Positions 9,120 through 16,364 of a stretch of DNA of 64,000 nt are shown here, piece after piece. Made by a program: the position numbers and the translations under genes. Each line of letters starts with the position of its first letter. The stretch's first letter is position 1. This DNA comes from a virus: positions 1-64,000 of the IMG/VR virus record IMGVR_UViG_3300007511_000003, one strand, 5' to 3'. The notes beneath the pieces were generated by a model. The model worked only from the letters and a program-made list of their open reading frames with translations, had not been told where the DNA came from and did not search any database.

Positions 9120-9380
9120 ATGAATAGTGGTATGGTTGTGACCAACGAGTGGGGACACCGTAAAAGCTTATTTCAAGAGCGCACGTTTGCAACGTGTTGT
9201 GACCTGATGGTGTCAGGTATTTTTGGGTTGCTTATTTACCTGGGAGGCACGGCCTTGAAATTGCCGGTGAACACCATAGTGTTCTTGGTGGCAATCGGAT
9301 CACACTTGGGCACTCGATCATTATTTCTTTACTTTCAGGGGAAGGGCACCAGTCCATGGTGGCTTTCCTGGCTGGGTTAG
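9120..9380 (+). CDS. Holin-like protein, LydA family (copy 2)
   Basis: 86 residues from ATG 9120, which has AGGAG at 9107-9111 at ideal spacing; the GTG at 9111 overlaps that site and is unlikely to be the start. Two predicted membrane segments (LMVSGIFGLLIYLGGTAL and IVFLVAIGSHLGTRSLFLYF). The second aligns with the SGHMGARWL segment of the holin at 8047 (AIGSHLGTRSL), so the two are paralogues. It may be a second holin, an antiholin or a pinholin partner. Next gene starts ten bases later. Confidence 0.7.
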   Translation: MNSGMVVTNEWGHRKSLFQERTFATCCDLMVSGIFGLLIYLGGTALKLPVNTIVFLVAIGSHLGTRSLFLYFQGKGTSPWWLSWLG

Positions 9381-9389
9381 AGGATTACT

Positions 9390-9980
9390 ATGGCTCTTCC
9401 TGCTCTCTTGGGATTCATCCCCAGTATTATCAAGTCAGGTGTAGATGGTTTCTTCCGGTTTAAAGAGGGGGAACAAAAGAAGGAGGTCACCCGACAAGAG
9501 TTTGAGCTGGCCAAAGAACAGCTGGCAGCAGACATTGAGTTTCGGTTTCTGGAGGAGATGCGGAAACCAGACAGTGACTTCCGCAAGTTTGTCCTGGACT
9601 ATGAAGGAAAAGCAGAGGACATGCATCCTGTGGTCCAGTTTATCCGCGCCTCTGTACGTCCTGCCGTTACCTACTGGGCCCTTGTTATCATCACCTGTGT
9701 CATGTTTGGTTGGGTTGACGGACCCACATTAAAAGCCAACATGGAAGCCATCCCACCCAAGCTATGGTCGATCTTTGAGATCGTGTTTGGTTTCTGGTTT
9801 GGTGGTCGTGCGTTGATGCAAGGCATCCAGACGTACAAGGATGGTCAAGCCAAAGTCGCACGAGAAGAAATGCGTACCCGTGTGGAAGAAGCCCAAGCCA
9901 AGGTCCAGATTGCTCAAGCTCAGCGCCAGCAAAAAGAGGCTGAGGGAGAGGATGACGACAAGAGCTGGTTCAACTGGTAG
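9390..9980 (+). CDS. Holin, 3TM family (GTA_holin_3TM-like)
   Basis: 196 residues. N-terminal amphipathic helix, a long charged coiled-coil region with EFELAKEQLAADIEFRFLEE, then membrane segments at about 88-110 (RPAVTYWALVIITCVMFGWV) and 125-145 (LWSIFEIVFGFWFGGRALM), and a charged helical tail rich in Gln/Glu ending DDDKSWFNW. This order, including RPxxTYWA and FGFWFGGR, matches the 'holin of 3TMs' family (PF11351). It is the third membrane lysis candidate in a row and is followed directly by the endolysin. Confidence 0.8.
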   Translation: MALPALLGFIPSIIKSGVDGFFRFKEGEQKKEVTRQEFELAKEQLAADIEFRFLEEMRKPDSDFRKFVLDYEGKAEDMHPVVQFIRASVRPAVTYWALVIITCVMFGWVDGPTLKANMEAIPPKLWSIFEIVFGFWFGGRALMQGIQTYKDGQAKVAREEMRTRVEEAQAKVQIAQAQRQQKEAEGEDDDKSWFNW

Positions 9981-9989
9981 GAGCCGACA

Positions 9990-10598
9990 ATGGACCTTGG
10001 TATAAAGCTAGGACCCAATTTTACCCTTCTTGAGTTACTGGATTCCCAGATAGCCCAGCGACACCCGGATATTTGGAAGGAGCAGATGAACCCTCCTGAA
10101 TGCGTGGTCGGGTGTCTACAAAATCTGGTAACCCACTGCATTCAGGTTGCGCGTACAGAGATCGGGTTTCCGATCATGGTGAGCAGTGGGTGGCGGTGCC
10201 CTTCCTTAAACGAGAAAGTAGGCTCCGAACCGACATCCCAACACCTGAAAGGGCAAGCCGCCGACCTGGTCCTTCCAAGGTCCTTCCTTGCTTCCAAAGA
10301 GCCAGGAGTGTTAAGGCTGCGTCAACATATCGAAAGGCGCGTACAGGACCTTACAGGGGCAGGAATACGGCAAGATGTAGGTTCCAACTTCTACCTGTGG
10401 GCTTACCTGGTCTTGAACCGGGAACGTTTGCGGATTGATCAGGTGATCCATGAGTTTGGGTCGGGTCCTGGTCAACCTGGATGGATTCACGTGTCATCTG
10501 TGCCAGGGTCTGTAGGTCGGCAAAAATTAACAGCCCTTGGTGGTTGGGTTAAGAACAGCCCGCGTTCCGTCGAGGAAGCCCTGAGTTACGGCACATGA
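9990..10598 (+). CDS. Endolysin-type M15 zinc peptidase
   Basis: 202 residues, start set by GGAGCCGA at 9980-9987. The Peptidase_M15_3 signature is visible: SSGWRCPSLNEKVGS near 65-79, SQHLKGQAADLV at about 83-94 (zinc ligands His85 and Asp92), and later IHEFG...GWIHVS supplying the third ligand. Such enzymes cleave peptide cross-links in peptidoglycan and act as phage endolysins. There is no signal peptide, so export depends on the holins encoded just upstream. Stop overlaps the next gene. Confidence 0.85.
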   Translation: MDLGIKLGPNFTLLELLDSQIAQRHPDIWKEQMNPPECVVGCLQNLVTHCIQVARTEIGFPIMVSSGWRCPSLNEKVGSEPTSQHLKGQAADLVLPRSFLASKEPGVLRLRQHIERRVQDLTGAGIRQDVGSNFYLWAYLVLNRERLRIDQVIHEFGSGPGQPGWIHVSSVPGSVGRQKLTALGGWVKNSPRSVEEALSYGT

Positions 10599-11032
10599 AA
10601 GAGCTTCGTGTGCTTGGTAGTATAGGCACTATTAAGGGTGTGCTCGATGTAATACGAAAAGCCTATAAAAGGGACCGCTTGGGTAAAGAAGGAGGGACCT
10701 GCCATTCACGCACAGGGATAAGTTTACACCACCCGGAAGTGCAAGCCGCTGACGAAGTAGTGTTATTAGGTGGAACTAAGCGTGGAAATTTTATTTCCCA
10801 TTCTATCATTACACGTAGTAAAACCGGTATTATTTTTGACTGTTATGGAGGTCCTTGCCTCGATGTTTGTAATCCACGAGTGGAAGGAAAGAGGATATCC
10901 TTTGACGGAACTAACTATATTTATTGGTTCCAACCCCGACGAGGGGATAAAAACAAAACCCCTTGGGGTGAACCTGTTAAACAGAAGGCTGTCGTAGTCA
11001 GGAGATTTCCTGTCTCTATGTTTACGAAATAA
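10595..11032 (+). CDS. Hypothetical protein with Cys/His/Asp pattern
   Basis: 145 residues, ATGA overlap with the endolysin gene, so probably co-translated with the lysis module. The order GTCHSRTG, GNFISHSIIT, GIIFDCYGG gives a Cys-His-Asp sequence reminiscent of small cysteine peptidases, but spacing and neighbours do not let me name a family. The C-terminus is basic. No membrane segment or signal peptide. Could be a lysis accessory or a virion protein. Confidence 0.6.
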   Translation: MKELRVLGSIGTIKGVLDVIRKAYKRDRLGKEGGTCHSRTGISLHHPEVQAADEVVLLGGTKRGNFISHSIITRSKTGIIFDCYGGPCLDVCNPRVEGKRISFDGTNYIYWFQPRRGDKNKTPWGEPVKQKAVVVRRFPVSMFTK

Positions 11033-11041
11033 GGACTTAAG

Positions 11042-11434
11042 ATGCCCAATCTTGTCATACCATACACGCTGCCTGACAACTACACCTACGACCCAAACAA
11101 GATTGAGGTGGTGGATGGGCACAGCCAACTAAAGACTGCCGGTGTGTGGTCTGGTCTTGTCGCCTATTACAGGATGGAGGAGATGTCCTGGAACGGTTCC
11201 TCTGGGGAGGTCAAAGACAGCTCGCCCAATCATTATGATGGGGTCGCCTATGGTGGTCTCTCGACAAACTCTGCAGGGTTGATAGGACGGTGTGGACTTT
11301 TTGACGGGTCCAACGACCGCATCAAGGTACAGTCTACCTCGATCTCCAGCATCATCTCTGGGTCAAGGCCCTGTTTCTCGTCAACCAGCCGCTCCAAGTA
11401 TGTTCTCATGCCTCTCATGGCGCCCTCCTGCTAA
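11042..11434 (+). pseudogene. Truncated LamG/concanavalin-type lectin protein fragment
   Basis: 130-codon frame. Residues 1-97 are the start of a LamG-type lectin domain: GLVAYYRMEE, KDSSPNHYDGVAYGG, GRCGLFDGSNDRIKV. At the point where the next strand (usually an AWVK-type motif) should follow, the sequence becomes a non-protein-like tail ending in APSC. That tail is the reverse complement of the start of another gene (see 11248-11418, minus). The gene is therefore a broken fibre or adhesin gene, cut near 11330 by a rearrangement. Confidence 0.65.
11248..11418 (-). pseudogene. Inverted 5' fragment of an unknown gene
   Basis: On the minus strand, a textbook start (AGGAGGG on the minus strand, complement of 11423-11429, then ATG at 11418-11416) opens MRGMRTYLERLVDEKQGLDP and continues for about 30 protein-like residues before running into the antisense of the LamG fragment and stopping at 11248. 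The true gene seems to be only its first about 30 codons. It marks one side of an inversion or illegitimate recombination junction near 11330. It may still yield a 56-residue product. Confidence 0.45.
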
Positions 11435-11491
11435 TCGTTAACCTACCCTACGATTCTCAGTGTATAGAAGGGCCCTGTCGGCGTCAACACG

Positions 11492-11517
11492 AAATCCACC
11501 AAGGAAGGTGGATTTTT
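11492..11517. terminator. Bidirectional intrinsic terminator between convergent genes
   Basis: AAATCCACC (11492-11500) pairs with GGTGGATTT (11507-11515) around AAGGAA, with T residues to 11517 on the + strand and an A-run start giving a T-rich end on the minus strand. It lies between the + strand lysis/fibre genes and the minus-strand primase and can serve both. Bases 11435-11491 show no gene. Confidence 0.85.
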
Positions 11518-11535
11518 CATATCTTGTTGGTATCG

Positions 11536-12495
11536 TTACCTTATTGCGATCTTACGTCGTAGCTTTTGCCTCCACTCCCGTGGCATGTTGGCCGGATCCA
11601 CCGACCGTCCCAACTCATCCGAAGCTTGCTTGAGCTTCAACACAGACACCCGTGCCAGTCCCTTGAGAGACCGCCAAACGTCATTGGAGGCCGCTACCCC
11701 GGCTTGGTCTCCGTCAAAGGCCAGGACTATCTTGGGGGCCTCCAGACTGAGTAACAAATCCCTCTTTTCTCGGCCCCAGTTCTTGGCGCCCAGGACCGCC
11801 AACGCCGGTATGCCCTTGTCAATGAGGGCCAACGCATCTCTGGGCCCCTCAACCAACGCTATGCCCTTATTATCCTGTATCAGTGTCCGCACATGGTCGA
11901 AAGGGAATAGACCTTTATTCTTCACCCATGGTCCTTCACTGGTCACATAAGACAAGGCACCTCTCTTCTTCCTCATGCGGGCACGGACGGCTCCCTCCAG
12001 GTGGCCGTTCACCCATACCGGTAACAGCAGGGACGTGGTTTCCTCTTTGGAATCAAAGATAACTTTGGCGTCTACCGCTTGCATGGTAGCCCGCGTCACA
12101 CGTCTCCACTCTGGGTCCTTGAAAGTGAATAAGAGGCCGTCCCCATAATATTGGGCAAAGTCATCCAAAGTGGTACCTGTATGAAATAATTTTCGTTTGA
12201 TACTACGCAGGTCCACCTTGCCTACACGTGTGCCTTGGAATTGGTGGCTGGCTATCTTCTCGAGGTCCAACGTTTTTGCCAGTTGATTCCAATGCCCTTT
12301 AACACCGCAGCCAAAACAATGGAAGTAGCCTATTGGAACCACAGAGTCGTGACCAATATGTATGCTACAGCTAGGTACCGTTTCATGGTGGTAGGGGCAG
12401 CAGATCTTCACATGGCTACCTGAGTACTGCTTGGATATGTGAAGGCGTTGGACTTCGCGTTGGACAATTCTGAGGGCTTCTGACTCTGCAAGCAT
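11536..12495 (-). CDS. DNA primase (CHC2 zinc finger and TOPRIM)
   Basis: 319 residues, one of the few minus-strand genes. N-terminal zinc finger of DnaG type: Cys33-x2-His36 (CPYHHE) and Cys60-x2-Cys63 (HCFGCG). The TOPRIM domain has VEGPRD at 215-220 (catalytic Glu216) and FDGDQAG at about 260-266 (metal-binding Asp261/Asp263). It makes RNA primers for replication. Shorter than bacterial DnaG, lacking the helicase-binding region, as usual for phage primases. A minus-strand TGTAAATT motif (12544-12537) upstream may be its promoter. Confidence 0.9.
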   Translation of the reverse strand: MLAESEALRIVQREVQRLHISKQYSGSHVKICCPYHHETVPSCSIHIGHDSVVPIGYFHCFGCGVKGHWNQLAKTLDLEKIASHQFQGTRVGKVDLRSIKRKLFHTGTTLDDFAQYYGDGLLFTFKDPEWRRVTRATMQAVDAKVIFDSKEETTSLLLPVWVNGHLEGAVRARMRKKRGALSYVTSEGPWVKNKGLFPFDHVRTLIQDNKGIALVEGPRDALALIDKGIPALAVLGAKNWGREKRDLLLSLEAPKIVLAFDGDQAGVAASNDVWRSLKGLARVSVLKLKQASDELGRSVDPANMPREWRQKLRRKIAIR

Positions 12496-12516
12496 GGCAT
12501 GCTCCTACAATAAACT

Positions 12517-12544
12517 TGTAAATATAACTCACAATCAATTTACA
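12517..12544. promoter_or_regulatory. Divergent phage promoter pair (TGTAAATA / TGTAAATT)
   Basis: In the 59-base gap between the divergent primase and nuclease genes, TGTAAATA (12517-12524, + strand) lies 30 bases before the nuclease ATG, and TGTAAATT on the minus strand (12544-12537) lies 42 bases before the primase ATG. The octamer recurs upstream of eight other genes in the window. Back-to-back placement in a divergent gap supports a promoter role. Confidence 0.6.
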
Positions 12545-12554
12545 GAGGGTTCTC

Positions 12555-13550
12555 ATGGTACACCAAATATTGGAAATCTTGGCCCAAGGCCAGTATAAGA
12601 AGACAAAGTATGGCCTTAAGTACGAGGCCATGACCAACGACCAGCAACCAGAACCGGAGCGCCTACCCGAACTACGACCATCCTCGTTTCCAATGTGTTC
12701 TATCCTGACGTTGGAGCAATGGGTTCGTCATAAGCAAGGCCTCCCACGACAACAGGAATGGACAGGTGATTACTATTGTGACGTTGGAACCACTCTTCAT
12801 GCGGTCTGTGAACGATGGATGGGACGCAGGGGCCGACTGTTCGGGAACTGGAGATGCGTGCAGGAGAAATGCCCTTCTAAGGCTGTTCCTACCCAGACCC
12901 CCAGCACAGTAAACAAGTGCCCTCAATGCGGGGCCCAAAGGCATTACGTCGAGCTGGAGGTCAAGTACAAAGGCATTACCGGTCACATTGATGTGGTGGT
13001 CCAAACGCGTGGCGGGTACATCATCGGGGATTACAAAACCACCAGCTTGGAGAAGCTCGGTGGTTGGATCGACAAGCGGGCCAAGAAACTAGGTAAGCCA
13101 AGTCGGTACCTCGTGTCCGAGAAGTACGTAGCCCAGATTAACTCCTATGCCTACATCTTCAGGCGCCTGTTCAAGAAGAAGGTGGTAGGGTGCTCTTTGT
13201 TGTTTGTGGCTCGGGATGATCCGCGGGCGTTCCAAGAGTTTCATATGCCCTATACACAGGCCAACAGCCAACGGATTCGCGGATTCCTTCGACAACAAAC
13301 AGAGGCATTTCAGGCAGCAGAGAAGTCGGTCAAGACAGGGGATCCACGATGGGCCTTCGATGCTCGCATGTGCCAGCAACAACAAGGTACTGACCTTGAT
13401 TACTACAAGAAATCGGCCAAGAAATTCTTTTACCGTGATTGTCCTTGGTTTAAAACGTGCGTTGGAGGACAACAGGCATCCAAATGTAAATCAAGGGTGG
13501 GGGCCCGGTTCAAACGGATGGGCCTTCGTTCCAGGGGTAATACCCTATAA
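12555..13550 (+). CDS. Cas4/RecB-like PD-(D/E)XK nuclease with Fe-S and zinc-ribbon cysteines
   Basis: 331 residues. Nuclease core: GHIDVV (Asp146), IGDYKTT (Asp159, Lys161) and a later AQINSYAY (QxxxY) helix, the arrangement of RecB/Cas4 family nucleases. Cys48 plus three C-terminal cysteines (DCPWFKTC...SKC) match the four-cysteine Fe-S arrangement of Cas4/AddB proteins. Between them is an inserted zinc ribbon (Cys101, 106, 122, 125). Likely a 5'-3' or flap exonuclease in phage replication or recombination. Transcription probably starts at TGTAAATA 12517-12524. Confidence 0.8.
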   Translation: MVHQILEILAQGQYKKTKYGLKYEAMTNDQQPEPERLPELRPSSFPMCSILTLEQWVRHKQGLPRQQEWTGDYYCDVGTTLHAVCERWMGRRGRLFGNWRCVQEKCPSKAVPTQTPSTVNKCPQCGAQRHYVELEVKYKGITGHIDVVVQTRGGYIIGDYKTTSLEKLGGWIDKRAKKLGKPSRYLVSEKYVAQINSYAYIFRRLFKKKVVGCSLLFVARDDPRAFQEFHMPYTQANSQRIRGFLRQQTEAFQAAEKSVKTGDPRWAFDARMCQQQQGTDLDYYKKSAKKFFYRDCPWFKTCVGGQQASKCKSRVGARFKRMGLRSRGNTL

Positions 13551-13573
13551 CCGTATCAATTGAAAGGGTAGTC

Positions 13574-14468
13574 ATGTTAAGACTGAACTCCAAAGGATCT
13601 GAGGTGCGAGACCTACAGGTCAAACTCAACGAGTTCCTGGGTAAACACAACCAGGCGCTCCTCGTTACAGACGGGCACTTCGGAGAAAAGACCGAGGACG
13701 CCGTCATTTTTCTGCAGGAGAAAAAATGACCTGTTGCCGGACGGTATTGTTGGTCCCAATACCATGGAGGCCCTCGGCGTCAAGGTAAAGTCTCCCGAAC
13801 CACTGTTCCATCTTGGAAGCACCCCTGCCCCGGCTCCTTTGGTGAAAGTACGGGCACATGAGTACAAGGATGGGTACAATAACTTCCGCCTCCAAGGGAA
13901 CGCTGCAGCCGCCTATGAAAGTGTGCTCCAGAAAGTAGAACAGGCAGGGGCTTTGATTACCTCCAGTGGTTCCCTCCGTGGTCTCGGTGCCAAAGTGGGT
14001 GCCGCCCGGTCCGCTACTTCCTTTCATTACTCGGGCCTTGCCCTGGACCTTGGGCTTGCCTCAGGTATGAACAATCCCCACAGAGATCCGATGGTGTGTA
14101 CCTGGGATGGGGATTCCAGCGGGCGCCGGTTCCGTGTTTATGCTCGGGCAGAACATGGCGAACAAATGACGTTGGACGCCGTCTCCTACGACAAACGCCA
14201 AGGGGGTATCCGGGTCACCGGCAAGTTTATCGATCTGACGGCACTTTTTGAAGCCAAGGGTTTCGAGAGGATCCGATGCCGTAAGTCCTTCCTGCATGGT
14301 GGGTCCTACCTTGGGGCCGAGTGGTGGCACTTCCAGTTTACCAAGAACCTTGTCCGAGGGACCTCCACTTTCGGCGAGCAACTCCTCAAGGTTTACAGCC
14401 TCCGTGAATTGGAAGGTACTCCTCCCTGGCGGTTCCGTGACCGTGTGTTCGGCATAAACTGGTTCTGA
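13574..14468 (+). CDS. Second endolysin: peptidoglycan-binding domain plus M15 peptidase (frameshifted)
   Basis: ATG 13574 opens a PG_binding_1 domain (SKGSEVRDLQVKLNEFLG, DGHFGEKTEDAV) that meets TGA 13727-13729. The +1 frame continues the same domain (LLPDGIVGPNTMEALGV) and then an M15 peptidase with SFHYSGLALDL and EWWHFQ zinc motifs, ending at 14468. Dropping one A from the run 13721-13726 joins a 297-residue protein. A TTG start at 13734 could make the C-terminal part alone. It cleaves peptidoglycan, either as a second endolysin or a virion-associated lysin. It stands away from the holin cluster. Confidence 0.75.
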
Positions 14469-14471
14469 CTC

Positions 14472-14603
14472 ATGTGGAGCCTGTCCTACATTTTGGCTCA
14501 GGCTTGGCGGCTCCTCGTGCATAGATTTCATGACCACGAGGATGCTGCCTTATATACCAACGATTTTGCCAATGGAGAGCATGATGGCCTTGCGAAAGAT
14601 TGA
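14472..14603 (+). CDS. Possible 43-residue protein
   Basis: ATG 14472 to TGA 14601-14603, three bases after the endolysin gene and overlapping the next start. The product is amphipathic at its N-terminus (MWSLSYILAQAWRLLVHRF) and acidic at its C-terminus. Composition is protein-like, but no Shine-Dalgarno sequence is clear and no family is recognised. Confidence 0.35.
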   Translation: MWSLSYILAQAWRLLVHRFHDHEDAALYTNDFANGEHDGLAKD

Positions 14604-15027
14604 CCACTGTTGGGAACGTTTTGGGACCGAAAACTGCCCTCATGCCACCGTGGACAACAACGTGTCTGACTGTGTTAAACCCCCATTACCTGTTACACCA
14701 GGTGTCCTAAGTTCTTTGGGGCGTAGGGTGTTTATGTTTCCACCAAAGTGGGAGTCTGCTTACACCAAGTACAATCGGCTGTACCTCCTTGATGGTACAG
14801 CCGCCGAACGCTGGTTTGCAGACATGGATTTATTAAATACTATTCGATCCTACGGTTGGTATTATTCGCCCCTGGCCTGGCTGATTTGGATTATCACTCG
14901 GGTTGGTGGTGGGCCTTATTGGCCTTTTTGCTGGAGGTGGAATTGCGGGTGGCCTTGGCCCCAGAAGTTGTGGTACTGGGAACAGGAATCCTATGAATAT
15001 TGGGAACGTTTTGACGAGGAACAATAA
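14584..15027 (+). CDS. Tryptophan-rich hypothetical protein
   Basis: 147 residues from ATG 14584, chosen because GGAG at 14574-14577 is well placed; an ATG at 14530 lacks such a site. The N-terminal half is cysteine-containing and globular. A hydrophobic stretch (YYSPLAWLIWIITRV) is followed by an extraordinarily Trp-rich segment (WPFCWRWNCGWPWPQKLWYW) and an acidic end. All three frames are open over about 14880-14990, so a frame change cannot be excluded. Possible membrane-anchored protein; function unknown. Confidence 0.45.
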   Translation: MALRKIDHCWERFGTENCPHATVDNNVSDCVKPPLPVTPGVLSSLGRRVFMFPPKWESAYTKYNRLYLLDGTAAERWFADMDLLNTIRSYGWYYSPLAWLIWIITRVGGGPYWPFCWRWNCGWPWPQKLWYWEQESYEYWERFDEEQ

Positions 15028-15028
15028 C

Positions 15029-16015
15029 ATGTCCAAATGGTTGTATAAATACGTAGAGAAGGACCACTATGTCATTCTGTGGGTCCAGGACAAGAAGAAG
15101 CTTGGGCAGGTCGTCAAGAAAGACACTGACTACCTCCAAGTGGTGTTGGAAGAAGGCCGTCCTGATCCTGAGACGCGCCAGGAGCTCACCATTGAGCCTG
15201 CCGATGTTATCCTCAACCTTGGACCAGAACCCGTCCATGGGTCCGTCCATGGCTGTAAGGTCGAACCTTGGCACCAAACGGTGGACAGTGATTTCTGGGG
15301 CCAAATCCACTTCTTCCGTAAACTTTGCAAGGAAGACAAGGCCGAGCTCAAGAAAGGTATGCACGCAGCCCAGAAGGCGCTCAAGAAACACCGGCTATCG
15401 GCGTTCCTTCCCTTGGACGTTGAAGTGCGTCCTGCCCAAGGGAAGTACAGTGGACGTTACAAGTACAGGCAGAAAGGCACAGATACCCTGACCCTGAACC
15501 CCAAGGACTTCCATCCCGCGTCTGTACCTCACCTTGTTACTCACGAGTCGGCACACGGGGTTTGGTTCCGGATGGTACCACAGCACCTCAAAGCTAAGTG
15601 GGTCCAGCTTTATCATGCCTATACCGAGTTGACTGCCTCTACCCCGCAGGAGATTGCCACCCTTCGTGAGGAACTCGAACGGTCCAACATGACAGTCGGC
15701 CAGTTCAAGAAGGCATCAGGCATGACCGACATGCTGAAGGAGTGCCTTGATTATGTAAAAAGAAAGCACGGGCTGACGGTACAGCACGTTGACATCCTTC
15801 TGGACTCGGATGAATCTGTGGCTAAGTATTGGCCCAAAACCATCCAGTTGTTTGACATCGACATACCTGTAACCGATTATTCCAAAGAGTCACCGGAGGA
15901 ATTCTTTGCGGAGTCGTTGGCCATGTACCTCCTTGGAACCAAACTCCCTTCTCGGATTGAAAAAGCCATCCGACAGACCCTCCAAAAAGTGGATCGTTCC
16001 AATGATCCTGGGTGA
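15029..16015 (+). CDS. Zinc metallopeptidase-like protein (HESAH motif)
   Basis: 328 residues; start after GAGGAAC and immediately after the upstream stop. The N-terminal about 90 residues are a small domain rich in Lys. The peptidase region has VTHESAHGVW (HExxH zinc motif, about residues 171-175 by position) and, about 120 residues later, EEFFAESLAMYLLG, whose Glu fits the third ligand of gluzincin-type peptidases. Similar HExxH...FAE.LAMY domains occur in phage head-associated and toxin proteins. The TGA at 16013 is followed in the same frame by 51 open codons of protein-like sequence. Confidence 0.65.
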   Translation: MSKWLYKYVEKDHYVILWVQDKKKLGQVVKKDTDYLQVVLEEGRPDPETRQELTIEPADVILNLGPEPVHGSVHGCKVEPWHQTVDSDFWGQIHFFRKLCKEDKAELKKGMHAAQKALKKHRLSAFLPLDVEVRPAQGKYSGRYKYRQKGTDTLTLNPKDFHPASVPHLVTHESAHGVWFRMVPQHLKAKWVQLYHAYTELTASTPQEIATLREELERSNMTVGQFKKASGMTDMLKECLDYVKRKHGLTVQHVDILLDSDESVAKYWPKTIQLFDIDIPVTDYSKESPEEFFAESLAMYLLGTKLPSRIEKAIRQTLQKVDRSNDPG

Positions 16016-16352
16016 CCTCTTATTGGTGGTGGGTATATACTGGTTGACACTGCGGCCAGTTTGGTTGACTTTGAAGGTAAACCTATTATTACATTCCTCA
16101 AGGACCTACCCCTTGACGGTAGGGGTAATGCAGGAAACAGCGCGGGCCTTCCCTTCTACCTGGACCCATGATGCGAACATGAAATGGCCTGCCTTACACG
16201 CGGAATTACAACGCTTGGGATGGTGTTGGAAAAGCGATTACCAATGGAATTTTATCCTACGGTTCTGCACGCAGAACGACCTTATTAGGTGGGATGGAAC
16301 TTCAGGTGTAAATAGAATGGTACGCGGAAACCACTCATGGGAACCGCAATAA
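16002..16352 (+). CDS. Small hypothetical protein, possible N-terminal membrane segment
   Basis: 116 residues from ATG 16002, overlapping the previous gene by 14 bases. The first about 20 residues are hydrophobic (GDLLLVVGIYWLTL). The C-terminal half (LHAELQRLGWCWKSDYQWNF) is globular and reads as true coding sequence. The N-terminal half is less sure, because the frame downstream of the metallopeptidase stop is also open over 16016-16171. An internal ATG at 16179 or 16128 could be the real start. No family recognised. Confidence 0.4.
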   Translation: MILGDLLLVVGIYWLTLRPVWLTLKVNLLLHSSRTYPLTVGVMQETARAFPSTWTHDANMKWPALHAELQRLGWCWKSDYQWNFILRFCTQNDLIRWDGTSGVNRMVRGNHSWEPQ

Positions 16353-16364
16353 GGAGAGCAGATA

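Noticed and set aside
13489-13500. TGTAAATC/TGTAAATG/TGTAAATA inside genes (for example near 13493, 44546, 48533, 56231, 58977, 62097)
   Set aside because: These are coding (often Cys-Lys codons TGT AAA) and not upstream of a start codon, so they were not counted as promoters.
14903-15028. Upstream extension of the metallopeptidase frame (Gly-rich hydrophobic)
   Set aside because: It overlaps the Trp-rich gene; ATG 15029 has GAGGAAC upstream and directly follows a stop. The Gly-rich frame is noted as an alternative only.
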